Shown here: one piece after another, positions 9,367-18,402 of the stretch
Layout of the letters: each line of letters starts with the position of its first letter
How positions within the stretch are numbered: the stretch's first letter is position 1
Assembly (NCBI GenBank): GCA_017470525.1
Contig: JAFUYM010000053.1
Span: 1 to 64,000 of the forward strand
From: Bacteroidaceae bacterium
GTDB taxonomy: Bacteria; Bacteroidota; Bacteroidia; Bacteroidales; Bacteroidaceae
Direction of reading: 5' to 3'
DNA: 64,000 nucleotides
The notes under the pieces: generated by a model
Databases searched by the model: none
Told to the model about the DNA's origin: nothing
What the model saw: the letters and a program-made list of their open reading frames with translations, nothing else
Made by a program: the position numbers and the translations under genes

Positions 9367-11055
9367 ATGATACAAGCCCTCCTTGCCCTTATCCTTCAGT
9401 GCGCATCCTTGTTGATGTCACCGCTTGCCGTCTTGGACGTTATGCCCAAGAAAGACGGGCAAGAGACCTGTCCGTTGGTCAAACTGGAGGTGGAACGTCT
9501 GCCCGACCTGACGATTCCTCGCACGGGACACAGCACGTTCTGTGTCGGCGACGAGATTGTGGTGATGGGAGGTCACACGTCGGGATTCATCCCGACCGCC
9601 ACAGCGGAGTATTTTCGAGACGGAAAATGGCACGTGATGAATACAACCTACCAGCACGACCACGGTTTCTCCGTATTGCTAAAGTCGGGCTTGGTGATGG
9701 TGGGCGGTGGACACGAACAACATTTGGGCATCGGACAGATTTTTGCGGTCGAGTTCTACAACCCTGTCACCCACAGTATTGAAGGTTTTGGCTGTTTGGA
9801 CAAGAAACGCTGCATGGCAACAGGCTTAGAGTTGGACAGTGGTCAGGTGGTCATTACGGGCAATTGGTACACCAACGATGAGGTGGAGTGTTACAACGGG
9901 CAAGACCTATTGTTCTCGTTCGTCAAAACCCCAGCCGTAGAGCGGGCTTGGCCCTATATTTTTCGTACATCGCACGATGATGCCATTATGTTCAGTCGCA
10001 AAGATTCCCATGGTCAATTGTTCGATACCATTGTAGTGGACAGGTTGTTGGGCGAGCCCTTCCGCGTACCCCTGTTCGACACGTGGCGCCCCATGGAGTT
10101 TCATGCCCCTTTCTACAATGCCGACAGTTTCATTGGTGACGAAGCGAAGGGTGTTTTTTCTTACCTGCTCCCCGTGGAGAATAAAGACGGGCAGATAGCC
10201 ATCGCCCAAGTACGAAATGGCGAATTCCAACTCCTTCCTACCGTTTGTCCTGTCCCGATGCAGAGCCGTTGGGGACGAATCCACTATCTCGGTCAGATTC
10301 TAGCCGACAGGAAGGTGGGAAAAGGTTACTTGACGGGCTATGACGAAGACAGGCGAATCTATGTGCTCAGCATTGACTATACTTACGACAAACAGGGTGA
10401 AGGTATGCCACTGACACTCTACTACACGGAACCTCAAGACAGTTGTGGTTGCTATCCACCCGTGCTGACATCCGACGGCAATCTGGTGATAGCGGGCGGT
10501 CAGTTCGACAGCAATTTCAAACCCGTTTCAACCGTTTTGCTGTTGCGCATGAATGACTACGCCATAGCCGCTTCCTCACAGGGTATGAAAGCATGGTTAT
10601 GGGGCTTGGTGCTCTTGGCATGTTTGGTAATCCTTTTCTACCTGCTTCATTTGCACAGGGGCAAGATGATGGTATCTCCAAGTGGGTACACCGATGCACC
10701 AGAAGTGAATGCCGACGACAATGCAGACTTGTTGATGCAACGCATTTGTGACCTGATGGAACAGCGGCAATGGTTCTTGAACAGTGAGTTGAAAGTGTCA
10801 GATGTGGCTAAAGAGTTAGGTACTAACAGCCGATATGTGTCCGACTGTATCAAGGCGAAACGTGACTGCTCGTTTACGCAGTTTGTCAATGGCTACCGAG
10901 TGGAACATGCTAAGGGGATAATGCACGACTGTCCAGACATGAAAATAGCCACTCTCAGTATGGAGTCAGGTTTTTCCAATGAAACTTCTTTTTTTCGAAC
11001 CTTCAAAGCTTTTACGAACATGACTCCCAGAGAGTGGATGGCTCAAAACGACTAA
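9367..11055 (+). CDS. Membrane-anchored kelch-like sensor with AraC-type DNA-binding domain
   Basis: This 562-residue protein has an unusual domain order. Residues 1-24 form a signal or anchor segment. Residues from about 45 to 390 hold beta-propeller-like repeats of kelch or galactose-oxidase type (GHSTFCVGDEIVVMGGHTSG, SVLLKSGLVMVGGGHEQ, SDGNLVIAGGQFDSN). One transmembrane helix follows at about 407-428 (WLWGLVLLACLVILFYLL). The C-terminal 100 residues are an AraC/HTH_18 domain (LKVSDVAKELGTNSRYVSDCI, then FSNETSFFRTFKAFTNMTPREW). I infer a one-protein transmembrane regulator that senses in the periplasm and binds DNA at the inner membrane. The two secreted-protein genes just downstream are plausible targets. 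It starts 9 bp after the PBP gene. Confidence 0.8.
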   Translation: MIQALLALILQCASLLMSPLAVLDVMPKKDGQETCPLVKLEVERLPDLTIPRTGHSTFCVGDEIVVMGGHTSGFIPTATAEYFRDGKWHVMNTTYQHDHGFSVLLKSGLVMVGGGHEQHLGIGQIFAVEFYNPVTHSIEGFGCLDKKRCMATGLELDSGQVVITGNWYTNDEVECYNGQDLLFSFVKTPAVERAWPYIFRTSHDDAIMFSRKDSHGQLFDTIVVDRLLGEPFRVPLFDTWRPMEFHAPFYNADSFIGDEAKGVFSYLLPVENKDGQIAIAQVRNGEFQLLPTVCPVPMQSRWGRIHYLGQILADRKVGKGYLTGYDEDRRIYVLSIDYTYDKQGEGMPLTLYYTEPQDSCGCYPPVLTSDGNLVIAGGQFDSNFKPVSTVLLLRMNDYAIAASSQGMKAWLWGLVLLACLVILFYLLHLHRGKMMVSPSGYTDAPEVNADDNADLLMQRICDLMEQRQWFLNSELKVSDVAKELGTNSRYVSDCIKAKRDCSFTQFVNGYRVEHAKGIMHDCPDMKIATLSMESGFSNETSFFRTFKAFTNMTPREWMAQND

Positions 11056-11077
11056 CAAAATTGTACATGTTAGTCGT
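11048..11077 (+). terminator. Terminator of the kelch/AraC gene
   Basis: ACGACTAACA at 11048-11057 pairs perfectly with TGTTAGTCGT at 11068-11077, followed by a T-rich run. The left arm includes the stop codon of the preceding gene. Confidence 0.75.
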
Positions 11078-11116
11078 TTTTCCATTTTTGTAAGTCCATC
11101 TATGAACATTTTCTCC

Positions 11117-11124
11117 TACTTTTG
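11117..11124 (+). promoter_or_regulatory. Probable promoter of the secreted-protein pair
   Basis: TACTTTTG matches TAnnTTTG, with TTTTTG ending at 11090 as a distant upstream element (26 bp, longer than usual). The leader to the ATG at 11220 would be about 90 bases. Confidence 0.45.
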
Positions 11125-11219
11125 TCCTAATGAAACCGCTTTCTCTTCTTAAGTGGGACAATGTTTGTAGAATCAATCAATGTTTGTTATTATATCATTA
11201 ACCCAAAATCAAAAGACTT

Positions 11220-11693
11220 ATGAAGAAAGTTTTTCTCTCATTGGTGCTGATGCTCATGGCATCCTTCGTAAGGGCTGACGACGGGAACGTCAGCCTGGTG
11301 GTATGGATGAAGAACGGCACTCAAGCCATCTATGAGTTGCAGCAGCGTCCGCTCGTCACCTTCGAGGGGACTGATGTTGTCATTACAGGCGACGGTATTG
11401 AGGCTAAGTTCCCCATAGCCGATCTTGTGCGTTTTACCTATCTGAACATTCCTGATGGCATTATTGACACCAAGGCTGACAATGAGCAGGTGAAATTTGC
11501 AAGCGATCAACTCATCATCACGCAGTTGAAGGTGGGTTCAGTAGTGAACATCTATACAATCGATGGTCGTTTAGTTCAGAGTCGTACGAAGCCCGATGGT
11601 GGAACACTGCGCTTGCCACTTTCCACCTTTAGAACAGGTGTTTACATTGTGAAAGTAAACGGGAGTAAAACTTTTAAAATCGCACGGAAATGA
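11220..11693 (+). CDS. Small secreted protein with type IX-like sorting domain
   Basis: This 157-residue protein has a signal peptide (MKKVFLSLVLMLMASFVRA). Its last 60 residues resemble the type A C-terminal sorting domain of the Bacteroidetes type IX secretion system (VNIYTIDGRLVQS, then LPLSTFRTGVYIVKVNGSKTFKIARK). Little sequence remains between the two, so this may be mainly a sorting-domain protein or a short surface partner. The middle (MKNGTQAIYELQQRPLVTFEGTDVVI) resembles short repeats common in Prevotella surface proteins. Its stop overlaps the start of the next gene by 4 bp, so the two products are coupled. No type IX machinery lies in the window. Confidence 0.7.
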   Translation: MKKVFLSLVLMLMASFVRADDGNVSLVVWMKNGTQAIYELQQRPLVTFEGTDVVITGDGIEAKFPIADLVRFTYLNIPDGIIDTKADNEQVKFASDQLIITQLKVGSVVNIYTIDGRLVQSRTKPDGGTLRLPLSTFRTGVYIVKVNGSKTFKIARK

Positions 11694-14600
11694 AGACGAC
11701 ACTGAGACATATGACGGCACTGGTGGTGACGCTCTTCATCGCCCTTGGTGCACAGGCGCAGACCGCTTCGCAGGATGCGCTCTACATTTTCCGCAATGAT
11801 GGCGGCTTCAACGCCTTTTTCTATGCTGACATCGACAGTATGCGCTACAGCAAGGTCGATACGTTGGGCATTGAACGTGGCGACTACATCGTGCAGGAGA
11901 TTTTTGCCCTCGATACGCTCTACCGTATCCCGCTCGATGCCATTGACAGTATTGCGTTTGTCACGCCTGAAACAAAGTATAAGGCCGATGTGGTGCGCTA
12001 CGACCGAACTTTATTGGATTATGTGGTGGCGAGTGACTCCCTCTATTGGTTCCGACTCGCCCCCACCACACCTGCTGGTATCATCCCGAAAAAGGGTGAC
12101 AAAATACTGATAGAAGAGACCAACGACCTTATGCCATACGGTTTTGCTGGTCTCGTCACCTCTGTGGAGCAGTCAGCCGATGGTTATATGGTGACCACAG
12201 AGGAAGTGGCACTGACGGAATTGTTCGACCAGTATGTTGCCAAAGTTGCTACGGGGTTGGTGACAGAAAATGCATTAGCAAAGGAACGCGGTCAGCGTCG
12301 AATAGACACCAATATGACCGAGCAAATCCACATTGACCCCATCACGGGAACGCTAAACCTCACGGCTTCACATGGTCTGGGTGTGGAAGGTCTTTCGATA
12401 GATGGTGTAACGGCTGTGGGTTACACTTTTGAGCCAGACATCACCTTGCGCGCCTTCTGCTATGTGGGTGCCACGGGTGCTTCCGTCTATTTCGGAGCAA
12501 AGCAAGACTATACGACCGCCATCAATCTGGGTCTTCAGGCGGTCATTACAGGGCATGGCGACTTCCCTCTTTTTGGAAAGCGGGTGGACAAGAGCGGCTT
12601 TGTGTTCAATCTTTCTGCTGGTTTCTTCATCGAGGCACAGGCCTCCGTCAATCTTTCGGGTTCTCTGACTCAGCATACGGTGGACAACAGTTATTTTGCC
12701 TACACCACGGAAAAGCCCACCCAAGCGCAATATGACCGTCGGAAGACTGTGCTGGCGAAAGAGTGGTCGTGCAATGGCGTTTTCGGAAAGTGGACACTCA
12801 GCACGGGGCTTTATGCCGCAGCTGAAATCAAGCTTCCCTATTCGAAGACTCTCCCCAAGGGTGAGGTCGTCCAGTATGGCCCGCAAGATAAGAGTGGGCT
12901 GAACGGTTTCCGTCTGGAGGCTGGCGCGCGTTTTGAGTACGACGTGCCCGTCACGGAGAACGACATCAAGGCGATGCCGCTGATAGACACGCCTATGCTC
13001 TACAAGAAAATCAACTACGACAACATTTACCACTATTGGTTTGCCAATGCCCAGGCCAATTTCTCTTTGCCATGGGGATTCAACTACAACGTAAAACCCG
13101 AGGCAACGACCGACCCGGCAGGGGTGTTTGGCGTTGTGCCTGACATTCATCGCATACAGGCGAACGTGGACGAGAAAGACCCGTCCATCATGCACCTGAC
13201 GGCTGCCATCCAGCGCGATGTGCTGTGGAGCACGGACGTGGGTTTTGTCATCTTCGAGAAGGATGGCGAGACGCTGAAGCAGGTGGATAGTTGGTGGGAA
13301 ACGCTTGGCTGGTTCCGCGAAGACTGGTGGGACAAGGCACTTTACACCCATGCCTTCGAGGGGCTCGACCCGGGCAAGACCTACGTGGCTTATCCGCAGG
13401 TGGGATTCCATCCCTTCACGCTGAATATCACCAACATGCAGACCTACCCGATGTTGGTCGACCAGCAAGTGGAGTTCTCGCTGGGTGCGCCCATGATTAA
13501 CATTCCCGTGAAAGCCTTCGAGGTGGATGAGAACTTGGGCTACAAGGAGGATGTAGCGATTACGTCCAACATTACCACGCTGGAGTTTAAGCCCGCTGCC
13601 GATTGGATTACCAGCGTCATTTGGTTCAAAGACAAGGGAACTTTGACGTTCTTCTGGGATGATTTGCCAGCCAGCATGACGGAGCGTTCGGCGAATATCC
13701 ATGTGACGGGTAAGGACAGCGACGGCAAGGTTGTGGCGGAGGAGGACATCACCGTGACCCAGATGCGTCCCACCATTGAATTTTCCGAAACGACGGTGAA
13801 TGTGCTAGCCGATGGCGGTACAAGAACGGTCACCATGACGAAGAACAACATGGAAGATGTCACGTTGGCTGTTTACGACGAGTTTATCCAGGCGGTTATT
13901 AGTGGCAAAACTATCACCATCTTTGTGGACGAAAACGAGGTGGATGCTCCACGTGAGGCTGTGGTTCGTGTGATTGGCACGGCTGGCAGTCGGACGACAG
14001 AGAAGTACATCACCGTGAAGCAGGAGGCTAAGGCGGGTGGCGAGGCCCCTATCCCCAACGACGATTTGTTCACCTTCAATGGTGTGTACGTCAATGTGCA
14101 GATGAGAAATGTGCAGAGTTCCGATGGCACAGCGCATGATTTGAGCCTCATCATGTCGGATACTGAAGGCACGACGACCCGTGTGGGCAACAAATTGAGG
14201 TTCCGTGCCGATGTGGAAAAGGAGACTCCGCTCTCGAATGGCGGCTCTCGAAGAATTTCAAGGCACGTCGTATTGGACATTGACCCAGGCATTGGCGCAT
14301 CGCTCTGTGCTTATAATCTTGTAGGCGGTTCCATCTCTTCGTTGTCGGAAGATTACGACAAGGACGGGGTGCTGGTTTACAGGTCTGATGTCTCGTATGA
14401 TGTGAAGACAATCGCGGGGAGAACTGGTGTTAACGGTGTTAGAGAGAGTGGCATCTCGTTCAGCCGTAGTGGCGGCACCCACACGTTGGATGATTACATT
14501 GCGAACTTCAAGGCAAGTGTCTTGGAAAAAAAGAAATACCAGTCGGGATATGAGACTGTCGCTTCCTTTACTTCCTCTCAAGGCGATTGGGACAACTCGA

Positions 14601-15592
14601 AATATTGGAGTGTGGGCATTCAGTTGGCTCTGCCAGAAGGGGTTTGGTTGCTTGAACCCGAATATGACGTGATTAACGTGGGGGATGATTGGTACAACCT
14701 GTGGGTGGACTATGTGACCAATCTTTCCGATGTGACGATTACCAGTAGTGACGAGTGGCTGAAGATTAGCGACATCGACTTGGATGAGCAAGAGTTTTGT
14801 GTCATATTTAGAGGGAACCACACGGGAGCGGAGCGTGTGGGCTATATCTATCTGACGGGAAAGAAACCTGACGGCACGACGCTGACTCGCCGCATCACCG
14901 TGATACAACCTGCTGACAATGATAGCTATAAATCGAAAGCCGAGTTGCCAGACGAGAAGGTGCTGACCACGCTTGAAGAGGCTGGCATGCCCGTCCATCG
15001 TGGCACGTCCGCTCCATCCATCACGGGTGTCTACGAGGTCTCACCCCTCGTAGTGGTAGCCGGCTCTAATCCCGACGAGGACAATCTTCCTGCGGGTGAA
15101 ATGGGCCTTGTGTTCATGTTCAGCGCATCAGGGGATGGCAATGTGTACTTCAATTACTACACTTTGCAGAATGGTGTGCCCAGCGCGCCTGTCTATCAAG
15201 ACGCTGGCAACAAAGCCTGTGTGGTGGGTAGCGGCAACCAATTCACCTTGTCGTGGATTCTGGAACTGACCATCAACGGCAAGAAGAGCCAGGTTTGCAT
15301 CCTTGTCTCGGGCGAGAAAGACGGTGCCACTATCAAGAACATGCACTATGCAGCGGTTAATGTGGAAGGCACGAAGACGGTGGATGGTTATGGCATCTAT
15401 AAAGATGGTGACAGCGTAAGTCCAAAGACCGAATGGAATCCAGGGGAAGAAACCCCTGAGGATTGGGATGATGATGAAGACGATGAAGATGATTGGGATG
15501 CTCCTCGTCGCTCGGGCATACAGTCCTCGGCATCTGCCCCCGAAATGCTTCGTCGAATGAAGATGATGTTATCTTCCATTATCACTCATTGA
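11690..15592 (+). CDS. Large secreted protein with BACON-like modules
   Basis: This 1300-residue protein starts with a clear signal peptide ending ALGAQAQ. Residues 25-115 repeat short elements such as YIFRNDGGFNAFFYADIDSM and IPLDAIDSIAF, common in Bacteroidales surface proteins. A large unidentified beta-rich region spans about 200-600. Three BACON/Ig-like modules can be seen: about 610-690, 695-785 (ending in EKYITVKQEA) and 1030-1110 (ending in RRITVIQPAD). The C-terminus is very acidic (EDWDDDEDDEDDWD) and then basic, without a clear sorting domain. Such modules often mediate binding to carbohydrate or mucin; the ligand here is unknown. Coupling to the preceding small protein by an ATGA overlap suggests a shared surface role. 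Confidence 0.7.
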   Translation: MKTTLRHMTALVVTLFIALGAQAQTASQDALYIFRNDGGFNAFFYADIDSMRYSKVDTLGIERGDYIVQEIFALDTLYRIPLDAIDSIAFVTPETKYKADVVRYDRTLLDYVVASDSLYWFRLAPTTPAGIIPKKGDKILIEETNDLMPYGFAGLVTSVEQSADGYMVTTEEVALTELFDQYVAKVATGLVTENALAKERGQRRIDTNMTEQIHIDPITGTLNLTASHGLGVEGLSIDGVTAVGYTFEPDITLRAFCYVGATGASVYFGAKQDYTTAINLGLQAVITGHGDFPLFGKRVDKSGFVFNLSAGFFIEAQASVNLSGSLTQHTVDNSYFAYTTEKPTQAQYDRRKTVLAKEWSCNGVFGKWTLSTGLYAAAEIKLPYSKTLPKGEVVQYGPQDKSGLNGFRLEAGARFEYDVPVTENDIKAMPLIDTPMLYKKINYDNIYHYWFANAQANFSLPWGFNYNVKPEATTDPAGVFGVVPDIHRIQANVDEKDPSIMHLTAAIQRDVLWSTDVGFVIFEKDGETLKQVDSWWETLGWFREDWWDKALYTHAFEGLDPGKTYVAYPQVGFHPFTLNITNMQTYPMLVDQQVEFSLGAPMINIPVKAFEVDENLGYKEDVAITSNITTLEFKPAADWITSVIWFKDKGTLTFFWDDLPASMTERSANIHVTGKDSDGKVVAEEDITVTQMRPTIEFSETTVNVLADGGTRTVTMTKNNMEDVTLAVYDEFIQAVISGKTITIFVDENEVDAPREAVVRVIGTAGSRTTEKYITVKQEAKAGGEAPIPNDDLFTFNGVYVNVQMRNVQSSDGTAHDLSLIMSDTEGTTTRVGNKLRFRADVEKETPLSNGGSRRISRHVVLDIDPGIGASLCAYNLVGGSISSLSEDYDKDGVLVYRSDVSYDVKTIAGRTGVNGVRESGISFSRSGGTHTLDDYIANFKASVLEKKKYQSGYETVASFTSSQGDWDNSKYWSVGIQLALPEGVWLLEPEYDVINVGDDWYNLWVDYVTNLSDVTITSSDEWLKISDIDLDEQEFCVIFRGNHTGAERVGYIYLTGKKPDGTTLTRRITVIQPADNDSYKSKAELPDEKVLTTLEEAGMPVHRGTSAPSITGVYEVSPLVVVAGSNPDEDNLPAGEMGLVFMFSASGDGNVYFNYYTLQNGVPSAPVYQDAGNKACVVGSGNQFTLSWILELTINGKKSQVCILVSGEKDGATIKNMHYAAVNVEGTKTVDGYGIYKDGDSVSPKTEWNPGEETPEDWDDDEDDEDDWDAPRRSGIQSSASAPEMLRRMKMMLSSIITH

Positions 15593-15601
15593 CACTTTTT
15601 T

Positions 15602-15655
15602 CAAAACGCAAGTGGGGCTGCATCCAATACAGGATGCAGCCCCACTTGCGTTTTG
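15602..15655. terminator. Bidirectional terminator with perfect 24-bp stem
   Basis: Bases 15602-15625 are the exact reverse complement of 15632-15655, with a 6-base loop (AATACA). A-rich and T-rich ends flank the stem. It sits between two convergent genes, 9 bp after the plus-strand stop and 5 bp from the aroE stop, so it can end both transcripts. Confidence 0.9.
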
Positions 15656-15660
15656 TTTGA

Positions 15661-16437
15661 TTATTCTCCGTTTCCCCAAAACTCCCATGAGGCAAGGGCT
15701 TGGAGGTGGAGCATTTCAAGCCCGTTCTTCACCGTTGCTCCTTGTCCCGCCCCTTTCTTCATGAAAAGCGTTTCCTCTGGGTTATACACAAGGTCATACA
15801 GCAAATTCGCCTCACTCATGGCTTCGTAGGGGAGAGTAGGACATTCATTCACATGAGGAAACATCCCCACAGGCGAACAATTCACAATCACCTCATATTC
15901 CTTGAGCGTGTCGGGCGTCACTTCCTCGTAAGTGAAGACCCTCTCTGTCCTTCGGACATCTTCCCCGTGATGGGGAGAACCATTCGGCTTGTTTCTGCTG
16001 ACGAAGGCTGTTTCCATCCCCAATTTCTTCGTCAGCCCATAATGAATCGCCTTCGATGCGCCGCCTGTGCCGAGGATAAGTGCCTTCTTATGATGCGGCT
16101 TCAACAAGGGGCGTATGCTATCAACAAAGCCAATCACATCGCTGTTGTAGCCAATCAAACCTTCTTTCGAGACCTTCACCACATTCACCGCGCCAATCGC
16201 TTTCGCCTCCTTGCTGATTCCACCCAGATACTGCATCACCTTCTGCTTGTAAGGAATCGTCACATTCACCCCCTTCAACTCAGGGTTGTTCTTCACCACA
16301 TCGGGAAACTCCTCAATGCTTGGAATCTCAAAGTTCAAATACTGTGCCTCTCGTCCTTCCCTCGCAAACTTCTCCGTGAAGAACTTGCGAGAGAACGAAT
16401 GTCCGAGCGGGTAACCAATCAATCCGTATGTTTCCAT
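15661..16437 (-). CDS. aroE: Shikimate dehydrogenase
   Basis: AroE reduces 3-dehydroshikimate to shikimate with NADPH in aromatic amino acid synthesis. The 258-residue protein has the substrate motif GYPLGHSFSR at residues 8-17, the catalytic lysine in NVTIPYKQK, the catalytic aspartate in GYNSDVIGF, and the NADP-binding GTGGASKAI. A hydrophilic stretch NGSPHHGEDVRRTERV lies after the nucleotide-binding segment, where the family usually has a short turn. The DNA encoding it looks like a short interspersed repeat. menG is 6 bp upstream on the same strand, so the two share a transcript. Confidence 0.93.
   Translation of the reverse strand: METYGLIGYPLGHSFSRKFFTEKFAREGREAQYLNFEIPSIEEFPDVVKNNPELKGVNVTIPYKQKVMQYLGGISKEAKAIGAVNVVKVSKEGLIGYNSDVIGFVDSIRPLLKPHHKKALILGTGGASKAIHYGLTKKLGMETAFVSRNKPNGSPHHGEDVRRTERVFTYEEVTPDTLKEYEVIVNCSPVGMFPHVNECPTLPYEAMSEANLLYDLVYNPEETLFMKKGAGQGATVKNGLEMLHLQALASWEFWGNGE
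15939..15980 (-). repeat. Short palindromic repeat inserted in frame in aroE
   Basis: On the minus strand this segment reads as two small hairpins, CCCCATCACGGGG and GTCCGAAGGAC, followed by AGAGAGGG. This resembles the GC-rich dispersed repeats that occur between and sometimes inside genes in many bacteria. Here it keeps the frame and adds roughly 10-14 residues to AroE. The resemblance is from memory; the hairpins are visible. Confidence 0.5.
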
Positions 16438-16443
16438 ATCTGT

Positions 16444-17184
16444 TTATTTTTTTGCTGTATAGAGGATGCACATGCCGAAGGGGAGACGGCGAAAGTTGAC
16501 TTGGTGGAAGCCTGCCTGTTGGATGATGTGCTGCATGCGTTCGGCTTGGGGAACGGCATCCATCGTGTCGGGTAGGTAGGAATAGGCGGTTTTATCCTTT
16601 GATAGAAGTTTGCCTAATGTGGGCATGATGGCTTTCTTGTAGAGCCAGAAGAGTTGCTTCATGGGGAAGGAGATGGGGGTGCAGAGGTCGATGACGGAGA
16701 GGTGTCCGTCGGGGGACAGGACACGGTGCATCTCTTGAAGGCACTCGTCGAGGTTCTGGAAGTTGCGGAGGGCAAAGGCGGAGATGACGGCATCGAAGGA
16801 GTTATCGGGGAAGGAGAGGTGGGCGCAATCTTCGTTTTGGAAGGTGATGTGGTCGGAAAGCCCCAGTTTCGCCACTTTCTCACGTCCGATGTTCATCATG
16901 CCTTCGCTGATGTCGATGCCGACGATGCGTTGTGGGTGTAGTTTTTGAAATGCGCGGATAGCGAAGTCACCAGTGCCGGTGGCAATGTCGAGTACGCTAT
17001 CCGTGCTGGTTCGGTTTTTGAGCAGATAGTTGATGGCGGCGTTTCGCCAGAGGCGGTCAACACCGAAACTGAGGGTATGGTTGAGCGTGTCGTAGGAGTG
17101 GGCGATGTTGTCAAACATCTGCTCCACCTGTTCACGCTTTGTGCCGCCGTCACCGTAAGGCTTTATCTGCTCCTGTTTGTACAT
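16444..17184 (-). CDS. menG: Demethylmenaquinone methyltransferase
   Basis: MenG/UbiE methylates demethylmenaquinone with S-adenosylmethionine, the last step of menaquinone synthesis. The 246-residue protein shows the family opening ([21 protein letters not shown]), the SAM-binding motif [15 protein letters not shown] and the UbiE signature [21 protein letters not shown]. In Bacteroidales menaquinone is the expected respiratory quinone, so I use menG rather than ubiE. It precedes aroE by 6 bp. A fold-back repeat fills the region between its start and the purC stop. Confidence 0.94.
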   Translation of the reverse strand: MYKQEQIKPYGDGGTKREQVEQMFDNIAHSYDTLNHTLSFGVDRLWRNAAINYLLKNRTSTDSVLDIATGTGDFAIRAFQKLHPQRIVGIDISEGMMNIGREKVAKLGLSDHITFQNEDCAHLSFPDNSFDAVISAFALRNFQNLDECLQEMHRVLSPDGHLSVIDLCTPISFPMKQLFWLYKKAIMPTLGKLLSKDKTAYSYLPDTMDAVPQAERMQHIIQQAGFHQVNFRRLPFGMCILYTAKK

Positions 17185-17196
17185 GATGAATCATTT

Positions 17197-17450
17197 TTTA
17201 CGCTTCGCGCCTTTAGATAAACAAGAAAAAATAGAGAAAGATAATTTAAAAAGGCTCTTTTTGAGGGAAAGAAATGGGAATAATTAGAATAATTTTATCC
17301 AGAAATGAGAATAATAAATACTTTTTATTTCTTGATATTTCTGAACTTAATTATTCCAATTATTCTAATTTCTTTCCTAAAACCAGAAGAACATATTTTT
17401 TCTTGTTTTATTTTGTTTTTTCTTATTTTTCTAAAGGCGCGAAGCGTAAA
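17197..17450. repeat. Fold-back element, copy 1 (254 bp)
   Basis: The outer 21 bases (17197-17217, containing ACGCTTCGCGCCTTTAGA) are perfectly complementary to 17430-17450. The similarity continues inward imperfectly: a GGAAAGAAAT...AATAATT segment near 17270 pairs with its counterpart near 17340-17375. The element ends 4 bp past the purC stop and begins 12 bp before the menG start codon. It has no gene of its own; open frames inside are short and AT-rich. A second copy of the tip sequence bounds 20064-20195. Confidence 0.85.
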
Positions 17451-17454
17451 TCTA

Positions 17455-18402
17455 TTATTTATTAGCAAGATAAGCCAATACGTTCTTTTCGATGCGGGCA
17501 GCGATGTCTTCGTCGCCTTCAGCCTTCACAAACTTCTCGCCGATGATGTGCTCGTACAGTTCGATGTAGCGTTCGCTGACCGATTCGGCATATTCATCGG
17601 TGATTTCTGGCATCACCTGTCCGGGTTGGTTCATGAAGTTGTGGTCGATGAGCCACTGACGCACAAACTCCTTGGAGAGTTGCTTCTGTGGTTCACCCTT
17701 CTCGAACTTCTCCTGATAACCCTCTGCGTAGAAGTAACGTGAAGAGTCGGGCGTGTGCACCTCGTCAATCAGATACACCTTGCCATCACGCTTGCCGAAT
17801 TCATACTTCGTGTCCACGAGGATAAGTCCCTTTTCAGCAGCAATCTTCGTGCCGAGGTCGAAGAGCGCACGGGTGTACTTCTCCATCACCTCATAGTCTT
17901 CCTTGCTCACAAGACCCTGTGCAATGATTTCCTCCTTCGAAATGTTCTCGTCATGACCCTCGTCTGCCTTGGTGGTAGGAGTGATAATCGGCTCGGGGAA
18001 CTTCTGGTTCTCCTTCATGCCCTCAGGCAAAGTGATGCCGCAAAGCGTGCGGTTGCCAGCCTTGTACTCACGCCATGCAGAGCCCGTCAGATAGCCACGG
18101 ATAATCATTTCCACACGGAAACCTTCACACTTCAAACCCACCGTCACCATGGGGTCGGGAGTCGCCAGTTTCCAGTTCGGCACGATGTCAGCCGAAGCAT
18201 CGAGAAACTTCGCTGCAATCTGGTTGAGCACTTGCCCCTTGAAGGGGATGCCCTTAGGCAGCACCACATCGAATGCTGAGATGCGGTCGGTGGCAACCAT
18301 CACCATGAGGTCGTCGTTGATGTTGTACACGTCACGGACTTTGCCGTGATACACTTCCTTCTGTCCGGGGAAGTTGAAATCAGTCCTTGTTAAAGAGTTC
18401 AT
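17455..18402 (-). CDS. purC: Phosphoribosylaminoimidazole-succinocarboxamide synthase
   Basis: PurC joins aspartate to CAIR with ATP to give SAICAR in purine synthesis. The 315-residue protein starts at [14 protein letters not shown]; an upstream ATG at 18426 would add 8 residues. The family motifs are present: GKVRDVYNI near the start, [17 protein letters not shown], and the signature [14 protein letters not shown]. The start lies inside the 3' end of phoH (about 23 bp overlap), so the two are translationally linked. A fold-back element follows 4 bp after the stop. Confidence 0.95.
   Translation of the reverse strand: MNSLTRTDFNFPGQKEVYHGKVRDVYNINDDLMVMVATDRISAFDVVLPKGIPFKGQVLNQIAAKFLDASADIVPNWKLATPDPMVTVGLKCEGFRVEMIIRGYLTGSAWREYKAGNRTLCGITLPEGMKENQKFPEPIITPTTKADEGHDENISKEEIIAQGLVSKEDYEVMEKYTRALFDLGTKIAAEKGLILVDTKYEFGKRDGKVYLIDEVHTPDSSRYFYAEGYQEKFEKGEPQKQLSKEFVRQWLIDHNFMNQPGQVMPEITDEYAESVSERYIELYEHIIGEKFVKAEGDEDIAARIEKNVLAYLANK

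Noticed and set aside
12368..13702. 444-codon minus-strand frame opposite the BACON-like gene
   Set aside because: It lies wholly inside a well-supported gene with signal peptide and domains, and resembles no family.
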